A stretch of DNA of 64,000 nucleotides from Kitasatospora acidiphila (GCF_006636205.1 NZ_VIGB01000003.1:4082501-4146500); one strand, 5' to 3'. Positions 41,552-51,093 are shown, numbered from the stretch's first letter. The notes: generated from the sequence alone by a model not told the origin. Program-made: numbers and translations.

Positions 41552-42527
41552 TCTGGCTGACCTGGCGCCAGTTCCGTACCCAGGCCACCTCGGTCTTCGG
41601 CGGCCTCGCCGTCTTCCTGGTCGTGCTCGCCGCCACCGGCCCGCACATGGTCGAGCTGCACCGGACGGCGGGGATCAGTTCTTCCAGTTGCTGAGCAGCA
41701 GTTACGACGACCTCTACCTGCTGGGCGCCCTGCTGGTGCGTACCGTGCCGGCCGTCATCGGCGTGTTCTGGGGGGCGCCGCTGGTGGCCCGCGAACTGGA
41801 GGCCGGCACGCATCGGCTGGCCTGGAACCAGTCCGTCACCCGGTCCCGCTGGCTGGCCGCCAAGCTCGGACTGGTCGGCCTGGCCGCCGTTGCCGCCGCC
41901 GGGCTGCTCACGCTCGCGATGTCCTGGTGGAACGCCCCGATCGACCAGGCCATCGCCAGCGGCGGTGGCGCGAGTGGGTTCCCCGACCGGCTCTCCCCGA
42001 CGATGTTCGACTCGCGCGGTGTCGTTCCGATCGGCTGGGCGGCCTTCGCCTTCACACTCGGGGTCGCGCTCGGGATCGTGCTGCGCCGCACGGTGCTCGC
42101 GATGGCGACCACACTCACGGTGTTCGCCGCGGCCGAGGGCGTGATCTCGGCGTTCGTCCGCCCGCTACTGGTCGCGCCGGACCGGATCACCGTGCCGATC
42201 ACCGCCGACAACCTCGAAGGGCTGCGCAACGGCGGCCTGTCCGTGGACATCGGCCAGCACGGCACCTGGGTCACCGCCGAGCAGACCTTGGACGCCGCCG
42301 GCCACCCGGTCTCGCTGCCGCCCGCGTTCACCAACTGCATGCAGTCCGGCGGCGATCCGCACGTCTGCGGTGGGGTACTGGGCAAGCTCGGCTACCAGCA
42401 GGAGACCACGTTCCATCCCGCCGGCCACTTCTGGCCGCTCCAGTGGGCCGAGGCCGGGGTCCTGCTGGCGCTGGCGCTGGTCATCACCGGGCTGTGCTTC
42501 TGGCTGGTGCGCCGCCAGACCGCCTGA
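41548..42527 (+). CDS. ABC exporter permease (probable 1-base frameshift)
   Basis: About 326 residues after restoring one G in the run at 41670-41673. It begins MIWLTWRQFRTQATSVFGGL, typical of streptomycete ABC-2 permeases, with about six membrane segments, a large outside loop (residues 190-270) and the final YQQETTFHPAGHFWPLQWAE. As given, the frame stops after AGISSSSC; with one G it reads GDQFFQLLSSSYDDLYLLGA. It is coupled to the ATPase and probably regulated by the neighbouring two-component system. Confidence 0.88.
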
Positions 42528-42559
42528 GCGGGTCCGCCGCCAGGCCGCCCGAGCGGCCG
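42510..42559. repeat. 25-bp imperfect tandem duplication over the permease stop codon
   Basis: CGCCGCCAGACCGCCTGAGC and five more bases (42510-42534) is followed by CGCCGCCAGGCCGCCCGAGC and five more (42535-42559). The first contains the TGA stop; the second has CGA there. Confidence 0.8.
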
Positions 42560-43864
42560 TCACCCTGCGGTCGCGGGCACCGCCTTCAGTCGGCTCACCG
42601 GGGAGGCCGCCACCGCCAGCACCATCAGCGCGGAGCCGACGGCGATCCCGGTGAGGGCGGTGCGGGTGCCGAGGCCGCCGGCCAGGTAGCCGCCGATCAG
42701 GCCGCCCAGCGAGCCGCCGCCGAACAGCAGGGTGCGGAAGGCGGCGTTCATCCGGCCCATCAGCGCCTGCGGGGTGCTCGCCTGGCGCAGGCTGACCATC
42801 ACCACGTTGGCGACGCCCAGGCCCAGGTAGCTGAGGAAGAAGGCGGCCACGAAGAAGGCCAGCAGCACCGGACGCGAGCCGGCGGCGAACGGGATCAGCA
42901 GCGGGCCGGCGAAGACCAGGGTCATCGAGACCGCGTACACGACGCCGGTGCGGAATCGCTTGAGCAGCGCGCCGGAGAGGGCGGCGCCGACCAGGCCGCC
43001 GATCGAGGAGGCCGAGAAGACCAGGCCGACCAGACCGGCCGGGAGGCCCTTGTCGCGGACGGCGTAGAGCAGGAAGAGCGTCCAGACCGAGACCATCGAG
43101 AAGTTGCAGAACGGGCCGACCAGCGCCAGCGGCCGCAGCACCCGGTGTCCGAAGACGAACCGCAGGCCCTCCGCGATCTCCCGGCCCAGGTGCCGCTTCT
43201 CGGCGGCGGGTGCCGGCGGGGTCTCGGGGGTGCGGATCAGCAGCAGGGTGACCAGCGAGACCAGGTAGGAGGCGGAGTCGACCACCAGGCTGATCGGCGC
43301 GGTCAGGGCGCCGATCAGGGCGCCGGCGATGCCGGGGCCGGCCACGTCGGTGGTGGAGGAGGTGACGCCGAGCTTCTGGTTGGCCTCCACGTAGTGCGCC
43401 TTGTCCTTCACCAGCGTGGGCACGAAGGACATCCAGCTGACGTCGAACAGCACCGAGAAGATGCCGATCGCGCAGGCCAGCCCGAGCAGCAGGCCGATGG
43501 TCAGCAGGTGGGTGGCGGCGAGCAGCGGGATCAGGCCGATCAGCACCATCCGGGCCGCGTTGGCCGCGATCATCACCCGGCGGCGGCGCATCCGGTCCAC
43601 CAGGGCGCCGAAGACCAGGGCGAGTCCGAGGTACGGCACCAGCTGCAGGAAGCGCAGCAGGCCGACCTGTCCGGGGCTGGCGTGGAAGGCGATGACGGCG
43701 GTGAGCGGCAGGGCGAGGGTGGTGACCTGGGTGCCCAGCAGGGAGAGGGTCTCGCCGAACCAGAAGGTGAGGAACTCGCGGTTGCGCCAGAGTCCGCCGG
43801 CGGCACCGGGCGTGGCGACGGCCGCGGTGGTGGGCGTCGTGGTGGTGGGCGTCGTGGTGGTCAT
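42560..43864 (-). CDS. MFS exporter, Enterobactin/macrolide-type
   Basis: The protein has 434 residues with twelve membrane segments. The loop DRMRRRRVMIAANAAR after helix 2 matches the MFS motif G/A-D-R-x-x-R-R. The N-terminus is a Thr/Pro repeat made by 15-bp GGTGGGCGTCGTGGT units. It resembles MFS_3-type drug exporters. It is divergent from a CGNR-type regulator, with shared CGTTAG boxes between them. Substrate unknown. Confidence 0.9.
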   Translation of the reverse strand: MTTTTPTTTTPTTAAVATPGAAGGLWRNREFLTFWFGETLSLLGTQVTTLALPLTAVIAFHASPGQVGLLRFLQLVPYLGLALVFGALVDRMRRRRVMIAANAARMVLIGLIPLLAATHLLTIGLLLGLACAIGIFSVLFDVSWMSFVPTLVKDKAHYVEANQKLGVTSSTTDVAGPGIAGALIGALTAPISLVVDSASYLVSLVTLLLIRTPETPPAPAAEKRHLGREIAEGLRFVFGHRVLRPLALVGPFCNFSMVSVWTLFLLYAVRDKGLPAGLVGLVFSASSIGGLVGAALSGALLKRFRTGVVYAVSMTLVFAGPLLIPFAAGSRPVLLAFFVAAFFLSYLGLGVANVVMVSLRQASTPQALMGRMNAAFRTLLFGGGSLGGLIGGYLAGGLGTRTALTGIAVGSALMVLAVAASPVSRLKAVPATAG

Positions 43865-43885
43865 AGGGTCGATCCCCCGGGCTTT

Positions 43886-43961
43886 CTAACGCTTGGCTGG
43901 CTGTTGATGCGTTAGATCCTGGCAGGCTGTTCTTATGGATGCAATAGCCTTCAAACGTTAG
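43886..43961. promoter_or_regulatory. Candidate operator for the MFS/CGNR divergent pair
   Basis: The box CTAACGC (43886-43892) and its inverse GCGTTAG (43909-43915) form an inverted repeat, and a third CGTTAG is at 43956-43961. All lie in the 127-bp divergent spacer, which fits autoregulation by the CGNR protein. Confidence 0.5.
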
Positions 43962-43991
43962 AATCGGAGGAACACGATTCGAGGAGCGGCA

Positions 43992-44498
43992 ATGACGGCA
44001 TCGGCGATCGAGTTCGCCAACACGGTGGTGGCCAAGCGCGGCACCCTGCGGGACGGGCTGGACGGCTGGCTCGCCGAGGCCGGGCATCCCGCGGCCGCCG
44101 ACCGCTTCCGCGAGCTGCGGGACGCGGTGCGCGGGCTGCTGAGCGCGGCCACCGGCGGTGGCGAGTTCGCGGCGGCCGACCTGGCGGTGGTGAACGCGGC
44201 GTCGTCCGCCGCGCCGCGCTGGCCGGTGCTGGCGCACGAGGCGGACGGGACGCTGACGGTCCGTGAGGAGTCGGTCCGGGCGGACCGGACCGCCGAGGCG
44301 CTGGCGGAGCTCGCCCAGGACGCGGTGCACCTGCTCGGCGGCCCGCAGCGGCAGGAGCTGCGGGCCTGCCAGGGCCCGGGGTGCGTGCAGTTCTTCGTCA
44401 AGGACCACCCGCGGCGCGAGTGGTGCGGCCCGGGCTGCGGCAACCGGGCCCGGGCGGCCCGGCACTACCAGAAACACCGGGAGCAGCAGGCCAGTTGA
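43992..44498 (+). CDS. CGNR zinc-finger transcriptional regulator
   Basis: The protein has 168 residues. The N-terminal ABATE-type domain (FANTVVAKRGTLRDGLDGWL) is followed by a C-terminal CGNR zinc finger: LRACQGPGCVQFFVKDHPRR and EWCGPGCGNRARAARHYQKH, with four Cys. GAGGAG gives a good ribosome site. It probably represses the divergent MFS gene. Its last 12 codons and stop are triplicated downstream. Confidence 0.93.
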   Translation: MTASAIEFANTVVAKRGTLRDGLDGWLAEAGHPAAADRFRELRDAVRGLLSAATGGGEFAAADLAVVNAASSAAPRWPVLAHEADGTLTVREESVRADRTAEALAELAQDAVHLLGGPQRQELRACQGPGCVQFFVKDHPRREWCGPGCGNRARAARHYQKHREQQAS

Positions 44499-44582
44499 CG
44501 GCCCTACCAGAACCACCGGGAGCAGCAGGCCAGTTGACGGCCCTGCCAGAACCACCGGGAGCAGCAGGCCAGTTGACGGCCC
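44466..44582. repeat. Three tandem 39-bp repeats of the CGNR gene end
   Basis: Copies at 44466-44504, 44505-44543 and 44544-44582. Each carries CAGTTGACGGCCC with the in-frame TGA. The first copy is the true gene end (YQKHREQQAS); the others repeat it with one to two changes. Confidence 0.93.
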
Positions 44583-44673
44583 TACCGACCGGGCGGCGCC
44601 GGGACGGTCGGCCTCACTCGCCCGCCCGGTCAGCCTCGCCGGCTACCGACCGGGCGGTGCCGGGACGATCAGC
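44582..44673. repeat. Duplicated 3' end of the UspA gene
   Basis: CTACCGACCGGGCGG begins both 44582-44612 and 44643-44673; 28 of 31 bases agree. The second is the real end of the minus-strand UspA gene with its TAG stop; the first is a stop-containing copy 61 bp downstream of it. Confidence 0.8.
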
Positions 44674-45167
44674 ACCGGGCAGGCCGCGTGATGGGCGGCC
44701 GCCGAGCTGACCGAGCCCAGCAGCAGCCGGCTGAACCCGCCGTTGCCCCGGGCGCCCAGCACCAGGGTGTGGTGGCCGGCGGCGGCGCCGAGCAGCACCT
44801 CGATCGCCTGGCCGCAGGCGACGTGCGCCGAGCACGGACCGGTGAACGGGCGCTGCCGGGCCTGCTGCACGGCGTGGACGGCGCGGCGCAGCCCGTCGGC
44901 CATGCTCGCGCTGAGGTGCTCCACGCTGTCCTGCAGCACCTCGGCCAGGCCCACCGGATGGCCGCCGCCCTGCGCCGGGTCGACCACGCCGAGGACGTAG
45001 AGCGGCAGGCCGTGCAGCTCCGCCTCGGTCATCGCGCGGTCCAGGGCCCAGAGCGAGCCGTCGGAGCCGTCGCAGGCCGCCAGCACCCCGGGCGGGTGCG
45101 GCGGGACGGGCAGCGCGGTGCTGACGATGAGCGGGGTCGCGGTGGGGGCCGGGTCAACGGTGGTCAC
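44643..45167 (-). CDS. UspA-family universal stress protein
   Basis: The protein has 174 residues from GTG 45167, eight bases after GAGGAGG. The ATP-type Usp motif is GARGNGGFSRLLLGSVSSA, then VLIVPAP; the first strand is VLAACDGSDGSLWALDRAM. It is a single Usp domain with a Pro-rich N-terminus. ATG 45206 is an alternative start but has no ribosome site. It is the last gene after the asparagine-synthetase-like gene on this strand. Confidence 0.9.
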   Translation of the reverse strand: MTTVDPAPTATPLIVSTALPVPPHPPGVLAACDGSDGSLWALDRAMTEAELHGLPLYVLGVVDPAQGGGHPVGLAEVLQDSVEHLSASMADGLRRAVHAVQQARQRPFTGPCSAHVACGQAIEVLLGAAAGHHTLVLGARGNGGFSRLLLGSVSSAAAHHAACPVLIVPAPPGR

Positions 45168-45358
45168 GGGGGCGCCCTCCTCGGCTGACAGCGCATCACC
45201 CGTCATGATCGGCGAGCCGCCCGGCCCCGGGAAGCCGCCGCGCCGCCCGCGCCCGCCGGGGCGTCGCTGCACGCCGCACCCGCAAGCCGCCGCGCCCCCG
45301 CCGGAGCGCCGTGGCACCCCGTCGCCGCCGCGCCGCCAACGCTTCGGCGCCCAAGGCG

Positions 45359-47577
45359 TCACCCCACCCGCACCCCCGCCAGCGCCCGCCGTTGCGGCAC
45401 CGGGAGCCCGGTCCAGCAGGCGCCGCCCCGGCGGGCCTCGAAGCGCCGCAGCCACAGCTCCACCGCCACCAGGTCGGCCAGCCCGTCCAACGCACCCGGC
45501 GGCACCTCGCCGTACGGGTCGGTGGCGGAGCCCAGCGCCCGCCGCACCGCGGGCAGGTCGATCAGCCCGGCCTCGGCGAGCAGCGGCGCCCGGAACAGGT
45601 CGGCCAGCCCGTCGCCGGCCCGGCGCAGGCCGAGCCGGGCGGCGGCGGCCCGGTCGGGGCGCGGTGCCCGGCCCCAGTCGGGCGGCAGGTCGGCACGGCC
45701 CGCCCCGGCGAGCACGGTGCGCAGCAGGGCGTGCCGGGCGCCGGGTTGCAGCCGCAGGTCGGCGGGGAGCAGCCGGGCGGCGCGGAGCACCCGGTTGTCG
45801 AAGAACGGCGCGTGCACCCGCTGTCCGTGCCGCTCGGCGACCTGCACCAGGGTGCGGTAGTTGCCCGCGTGGTGGTGCAGCGCCAGCTTGGCCCGGTGCG
45901 CCCCGGGGGCCAGCAGCGGCTCGGGGCCCCGGGCGGCGAGCCGCAGCCGCAGGGCGACGGCGGCGAGCGCGTCGTCGGAGAGCCAGCGGGCGGCGGGCCC
46001 CGGCACCACCCAGGCGAGGTCGGCGGCCGAGTGGGCGCCCATGGTGGGGCGCACGCCGGGGCGCATCGGGCCGCGCCGGGTGGTCAGTTCGACGGCGGCG
46101 TCGTCCAGGGCTTCGGCCCAGCGGGCCCGGGCCAGCTTGCGGGCGGCTCGCAGCACCGTGACGGGGGTGCGCAGGGCGCCGCTCAGGGTGCCGGTGAGGG
46201 CTCGGTCCGCGCCGGCCAACGCGGCGACCGGGGCAGCAGTTCGCGGGGGCGGCCGTCCCTGAGCAGGTCGGCCAGCCGGGCCGGGTGGCCGTCCAGCACC
46301 TGGCGGGCGCCGTGCCCGGTGAGGTGGTCGGTGCCGCCCGCAGTGAGCCGGGCGACGGCGGCGCCACCGGTGACCAGGGCCCGCCCGGGGGCGTCGGTGA
46401 GCGGACCGGCCAGCGGGTCGTCGGTCAGTTCGGCGTACGGGAGTTGGCTCGGGTCGGTGGGGAGCACGGTGTGCCGCAGCCGGGGGCGGCCGGCGTCGTG
46501 CGGCGGCTCGGGGGCCGGGCGGGCCGACTCGTGCGAGGTGACGGCGGCGAGCAGTTCGGGGGCCGGCGGCTCCTCCCCCAGGGCCTCGTCGCGGATCCAG
46601 GAGCCCTTGGTGGCGCCGGTCCGGCGCAGCTGGGCCGGCACGCTGACGGCCGGCGGGGCGGCGGCGGGCGGGGCGGCGGGCGCGGCGCTGATCGGCACGG
46701 CGGCGGCCAGCAGCGTGACGGCGGTGGCGGCGGTGCCGTAGGAGAGGTCGGCGCCGATCCGGGGGCGGTCGGCGGCGGGGCTGCCGGGGGCCTGGCGGAC
46801 CCGGGAGCGGACCGCCTCCAGCAGGCTGCGGGTCAACTCCCGTACCGCTGCCGCCTCGCCGTCGGGTGACGGGCCGGTGCCGGCGGTGCCCTCGTCGTCG
46901 TAGCCGTTCACCTGCGGGCGGCCGCCGCGGATCGCCAGGGTGTGGCCGGGTGGGACCCGGTGCACGCCGGTGTAGGGGGTGCTGGTGCCGAGCGCCTCGG
47001 TGGATTCGGGGCAGGCGAGCGCGGCGGCCAGGTGGCCGGTGTCCACGCCGGCGCCGACCAGGTCGGCCAGCGGCAGCCCGGCGGTGGCGTAGGCGGTGCC
47101 GCCGCACCAGGGGGTGTGGAAGACGGGTTGCAGGCCGGCCAGGTCGGTGACCAGCAGGGTGGAGCGGGTGCCCAGGCGCAGCACGGCGATGTAGCTGCCG
47201 GCCCAGCCGGTGAGGTGGCGCACCGCGCCGCCGCGGGCGGCGGCCAGCCCGGCGGCCAACTCCTGGTCGCCGGCGCCGCAGTGGCCGAGCACCAGCAGCC
47301 GGGCGGTGGCGTTGGAGTCGGCGCCGAGGTCGACCGGACCGGTGACCTGCTGCGGGGTTCGGTCGCCGGGCCGGTGCACGAACTGGCGGACCTCCTCGGG
47401 GCGCCAGTCGCCGACCGCCCACAGCGGGTCGGGGCCGGTCCACAGCGCGGTGGCGGCTAGCGGGCGCACGGCGGCGAGGGCGGCCAGCGCCTCGTGCACG
47501 GTCTGGTCGAGCGGACGCCGGGCGGCGGGCAGCCGGGCCTGCGACACGCCGCCGCTCCATCCCGCAAGCCACCGCAT
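45359..47577 (-). CDS. Degenerate asparagine-synthetase-like protein (lasso-cyclase type; probable 1-base frameshift)
   Basis: About 739 residues after restoring one base in the run at 46230-46233. It starts MRWLAGWSGGVSQ, like macrolactam (lasso peptide) cyclase homologues, with Arg at position 2 where active glutaminases have Cys. The N-terminal half is glutaminase-like (LLVTDLAGLQPVFHT, STPYTGVHRVPPGH). The PPi-loop, normally SGGxDS, is changed to DLSYGTAATAVTLL, so ATP activation is doubtful. The C-terminal part ends DLVAVELWLRRFEARRGGAC. No precursor peptide, protease or recognition-element gene is nearby. The best view is an inactive or repurposed AsnB paralogue. Confidence 0.72.
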
Positions 47578-48364
47578 CGTGCCTCCACCCGGGCCCCGTG
47601 GTCGTACCGGCCCGGTGCGGGCCATGGCACATCGTCCCACTGCGGGGTGGTCGGGCGCCGGGTCGGCCAGGTCGGGTGATTCCGGTGCCGGACGGGCGAA
47701 TTCGGACGCCTGGTTGGGGTGCCGCGCGGCCCGGGGCTCCCCCTCCCTGCCCCGGACCGCGCGGCGCGGGCGGCGCTGCCGGGCTCCACCCGGTGTCTGG
47801 CCGTCCGAGCTCGGTGGTTGGGGGCGGGCGCCGCGCGTCCGATTCGCGGCGCCCCGGCCGCGTACCACTCCAATCGCGTCATGGCCATGACGAGATGGCT
47901 GAAAGTAGCGCAAAGCCCGGGAGGGCATCCGCATGCCCTCCCGAGCCTCGGCCACCACCCGCGGGGAACTGAGGCAGCGGCATCCCCCGGCCCGCCGGGT
48001 CCTCGACGGCGGGCCGACCCACTGCCCCTAAGCGAACTGCCGGGGCGGCGGTGGAGCCAGGGGGCACAGGTGGGCGCACGTCAACACATGACCGGAGCAC
48101 GGCGACGCCCCTGACGTACCGTCAGTACGCAGCGACGCACCGTCAGCGAACCACCGCTCCCGCCGCCGCAGCCGCGTCAGTCCCGCGCCACCCCCGCGCG
48201 CCAGGAGGTGCGCTCCCGGCGCGGCGCCCCGGGGCGCACGATCCCGCCATCCGGAATATCTCCTCTTAACCCTGGGAACGCGGCCGACTACGCTAGGTGC
48301 CACCGCATCGGGCCGCCGCGCGCACACCCACACGCCGCCGCGCACACCCAACAAGGGGGGTCGC
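47578..48364. other. Long divergent intergenic region
   Basis: About 790 bp between the AsnB-like gene and the NsdA-like regulator, with no ORF I can support. Its only sharp element is a hairpin at 47918-47943. It must hold both divergent promoters and could host a small RNA. Confidence 0.45.
47918..47943. terminator. Isolated perfect hairpin, possible terminator or RNA element
   Basis: CGGGAGGGCAT and ATGCCCTCCCG form an 11-bp perfect stem with a CCGC loop. On the minus strand it is followed by GGCTTTGCGC. It lies 340 bp from the nearest gene, so what it would terminate is unclear. Confidence 0.55.
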
Positions 48365-49789
48365 ATGAGCACCACCTCACGTGGACCGAACGAGCGGCTC
48401 GGCGCCCTGCTGACCCAGGCCCAGATAAGCAACGCCGGCCTGGCCCGCCGGGTCAACGACCTCGGCGCGCAACGCGGCCTGACCCTGCGCTACGACAAGA
48501 CCTCGGTGGCCCGCTGGGTGAGCAAGGGCATGGTGCCGCAGGGCCCGGTGCCGCATCTGATCGCCACCGCGATCGGCGGCAAGCTGGGCCGCCCGGTGCC
48601 GCTGGAGGAGATCGGCCTGGGCGGCACCGACCCGGCCCCGGAGCTCGGCCTGGCCTTTCCGCGCGAGGTGGCCGATGCGGTCCGCTCGGCCACCGACCTG
48701 TGGCGGGTGGACCTGGAGCTGCGCCGCGGCGCGGGCGGCGGGCGCTGGAGCGACACACTGGCCGGCACCTTCTCCGCCGCCGCGTACACCACCCCGGTCT
48801 CGCGCTGGCTGATCAGCCCGGCGGACGGCTCGGTGGCCCGCGGCGAGCTCGCCGGCCCGCGCCCCGGGGGTTTCCGGGTCGGCCAGGCGGATGCCGCCAA
48901 GCTGCGCGAGGCCGCCCAGGAGGCCCGCCGCTGGGACTCCAAGTACGGTGGCGGCGACTGGCGTTCGTCCATGGTCCCGGAGTGCCTGCGGCAGGAGGCC
49001 GCGCCGCTGCTGCTGGCCTCCTACAGCGACGCGGTGGGGCGGGCGCTGTTCGGTGCCACCGCCGAACTCACCAGGCTGGCAGGCTGGATGGCCTTCGATA
49101 CCGGCCAGCACGAGGCCGCCCAGCGCTACTACATCCAGGCCCTGCGGCTGGCCCGCGCCGCGGCCGATGTGCCGCTCGGCGGCTATGTGCTGGCCTCGAT
49201 GAGCCTGCAGGCCGGCTACCGGGGCTTCGCCGAGGAGGCGGTGGACCTGGCCCAGGCGGCCCTGGAGCGCAACCGCGGCGTGGCCACCAACCGCACCATG
49301 AGCTTCTTCCACCTGGTGGAGGCCCGCGCCCAGGCGAAGGCCGCCAACGCGGCGGCGTGCGGCACGGCGCTCGCCGCCGCCGAGAGCGCGCTGGAGCGCT
49401 CGCGCCCCGGCGACCCCGACCCGGCGTGGCTCGACTTCTACGCCTACGACCGGCTGGCCGCCGACGCCGCCGAGTGCTTCCGCGACCTCGGGATGCCCGC
49501 CAAGGTCCGCCAGTTCACCCTGGAGGCGCTGGCCCAGCCGACCGAGGGGTTCGTCCGCTCGCACGGCCTGCGGCTGGTGGTCTCCGCGATGGCCGAGGCC
49601 GAGGCCGGCAACCTGGACGCGGCGGTGGCCGCCGGCGAGCGGGCGGTCGAGGTGGCCGGCCGGATCTCCTCGCAGCGCAGCCGGGAGTACCTGTGGGAGC
49701 TGCTGCGCCTGCTGGAGCAGTTCCAGGGCGAGCAGCAGGTGCGCGAGCTCACCGAACGCGCCCGGCTGATGCTGGCCACGCCCGTCTGA
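48365..49789 (+). CDS. NsdA-like HTH/TPR regulator
   Basis: The protein has 474 residues. The N-terminal helix-turn-helix-like part is PNERLGALLTQAQISNAGLA, then TLRYDKTSVARWVSKG, resembling the NsdA family of streptomycete developmental regulators. Residues 210-460 are TPR-like helical repeats (for example LAGWMAFDTGQHEAAQRYYI and GGYVLASMSLQAGYRGFAEE). Such proteins repress sporulation and antibiotic genes. The ATG is preceded by AAGGGGGGTCGC. The family name is by overall resemblance; target genes are unknown. Confidence 0.75.
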   Translation: MSTTSRGPNERLGALLTQAQISNAGLARRVNDLGAQRGLTLRYDKTSVARWVSKGMVPQGPVPHLIATAIGGKLGRPVPLEEIGLGGTDPAPELGLAFPREVADAVRSATDLWRVDLELRRGAGGGRWSDTLAGTFSAAAYTTPVSRWLISPADGSVARGELAGPRPGGFRVGQADAAKLREAAQEARRWDSKYGGGDWRSSMVPECLRQEAAPLLLASYSDAVGRALFGATAELTRLAGWMAFDTGQHEAAQRYYIQALRLARAAADVPLGGYVLASMSLQAGYRGFAEEAVDLAQAALERNRGVATNRTMSFFHLVEARAQAKAANAAACGTALAAAESALERSRPGDPDPAWLDFYAYDRLAADAAECFRDLGMPAKVRQFTLEALAQPTEGFVRSHGLRLVVSAMAEAEAGNLDAAVAAGERAVEVAGRISSQRSREYLWELLRLLEQFQGEQQVRELTERARLMLATPV

Positions 49790-49792
49790 ACA

Positions 49793-49809
49793 CCCGTGCG
49801 AAACACGGG
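49793..49809 (+). terminator. Small stem-loop after the NsdA-like gene
   Basis: CCCGTG and CACGGG pair across a 5-nt CGAAA loop, four bases after the stop. The 6-bp stem is weak, but position and stable loop suit a terminator. Confidence 0.5.
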
Positions 49810-49851
49810 CATTGGCTGACATGACGCCATCCGCCGTGACACCATCGCACG

Positions 49852-51093
49852 ATGGCGGACGACTTCTACGACGTCCTGGTGGTGGGCGGCGGCATCGTGG
49901 GCCTCTCGACGGCCCGGGCCCTGCTGGCGCAGCGGCCCGAACTGCGGGTCGCGGTGCTGGAGAAGGAGCCGGACCTCGCCGCGCACCAGACCGGGCGCAA
50001 CAGCGGCGTGATCCACAGCGGCATCTACTACCGGCCCGGCTCGCTCAAGGCCCGGTTCGCGGTGGCCGGCGCCGCGGCGATGGTGCGGTTCTGCCAGGAG
50101 TACGGGCTGCCGCACGAGGTGACCGGCAAGGCGATCGTGGCCACCGTGCCCGCCGAACTGCCCCGGCTCGCCGCGCTGGCCGAACGCGGCCGGGCCAACG
50201 GCCTGGAGGTGCTGGAGCTGCCGCCGGCCCGGCTGCGCGAGCGCGAACCGGCGGTCGCCGGACTGCGGGCGCTCTGGGTGCCGTCCACCGGCATCTGCGA
50301 CTTCGCCGAGGTGGCCCGCTGCTACGCCCGGCTGGCCGGCGAGCGCGGCGCCGAACTGCTCACCGGCCGCGAGGTGCTGGGCATCGAGCGGCGTGCCGAC
50401 GCGGTGACGGTCCGCACCACCGGCGGCGCCGAGCTGCGCTGCGCCGTGCTGGTCAACTGCGCGGGCCTGCAGAGCGACCGGATCGCCCGGCTGGCCGGGG
50501 ACGAACCGGGCGTGCGGATCATCCCGTTCCGCGGTGAGTACTACGAACTGGTGCCGTACCGCCGCGGCCTGGTCCGCAACCTGGTCTACCCGGTGCCCGA
50601 CCCGGCCTTCCCGTTCCTGGGCGTGCACCTGACCCGGGGCATCCACGGCGAGGTGCACATCGGCCCCAACGCGGTGCCCGCGCTGGCCCGCGAGGGCTAC
50701 GACTGGGGCACGGTGCGGCTCGGCGACCTCGGCGAGACGCTGCGCTACCCGGGCAGTTGGCAGCTGGCCCGCCGGCACTGGCGCCAGGAGCTCGGCGAGC
50801 TGCACCGCTCGCTCAGCAAGGCCGCCTTCCTGCGGGCGGTGCGCCGGCTGCTGCCCTCGGTGGACTCCCCGGACCTGCTGCCGGCCGCGGCGGGTGTGCG
50901 GGCCCAGGCGGTCACGCCCGACGGCCGGCTGCTGGACGACTTCGCGTTCGCCGGCTTCGACCCCGCCGATCCGCGCTCCCCGCGCCGCACCGTGCACGTG
51001 CTCAACGCCCCGTCGCCCGCCGCCACCGCCTCGCTGCCGATCGGCGCCGAGGTGGCCCGGCGAGCCCTGGCCGCGCTCACCGCCGGTGGCTGA
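49852..51093 (+). CDS. lhgO: L-2-hydroxyglutarate oxidase (LhgO-like FAD oxidoreductase)
   Basis: The protein has 413 residues. The FAD motif is DVLVVGGGIVGLSTARALL, followed by AHQTGRNSGVIHSGIYYRPG, a sequence diagnostic of LhgO/YgaF. VPSTGICDFAEVARCYA and PFRGEYYEL complete the DAO fold. It oxidises L-2-hydroxyglutarate to 2-oxoglutarate, passing electrons to quinone. There is no Shine-Dalgarno before ATG 49852, so a leaderless transcript is possible. trmB follows after 47 bp. Confidence 0.9.
   Translation: MADDFYDVLVVGGGIVGLSTARALLAQRPELRVAVLEKEPDLAAHQTGRNSGVIHSGIYYRPGSLKARFAVAGAAAMVRFCQEYGLPHEVTGKAIVATVPAELPRLAALAERGRANGLEVLELPPARLREREPAVAGLRALWVPSTGICDFAEVARCYARLAGERGAELLTGREVLGIERRADAVTVRTTGGAELRCAVLVNCAGLQSDRIARLAGDEPGVRIIPFRGEYYELVPYRRGLVRNLVYPVPDPAFPFLGVHLTRGIHGEVHIGPNAVPALAREGYDWGTVRLGDLGETLRYPGSWQLARRHWRQELGELHRSLSKAAFLRAVRRLLPSVDSPDLLPAAAGVRAQAVTPDGRLLDDFAFAGFDPADPRSPRRTVHVLNAPSPAATASLPIGAEVARRALAALTAGG

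Noticed and set aside
41927..43915. 662-codon plus-strand open frame opposite the MFS gene
   Set aside because: Antisense shadow with Gln/Gly/Asp-rich composition; the MFS protein on the minus strand is unambiguous.
42165..44555. 796-codon minus-strand open frame across the permease, MFS and CGNR genes
   Set aside because: It mixes shadows of three real genes on both strands and has no family character; the long frame is due to lack of A/T-rich stops.
44466..44582. CRISPR or mobile-element terminal repeats
   Set aside because: Three head-to-tail copies of the neighbouring gene's own 3' end, without spacers or transposase.
48208..49824. Longer plus-strand frame over the NsdA-like gene
   Set aside because: Different frame, Arg/Gly/Pro-rich, without the family sequence seen in the 48365 frame.
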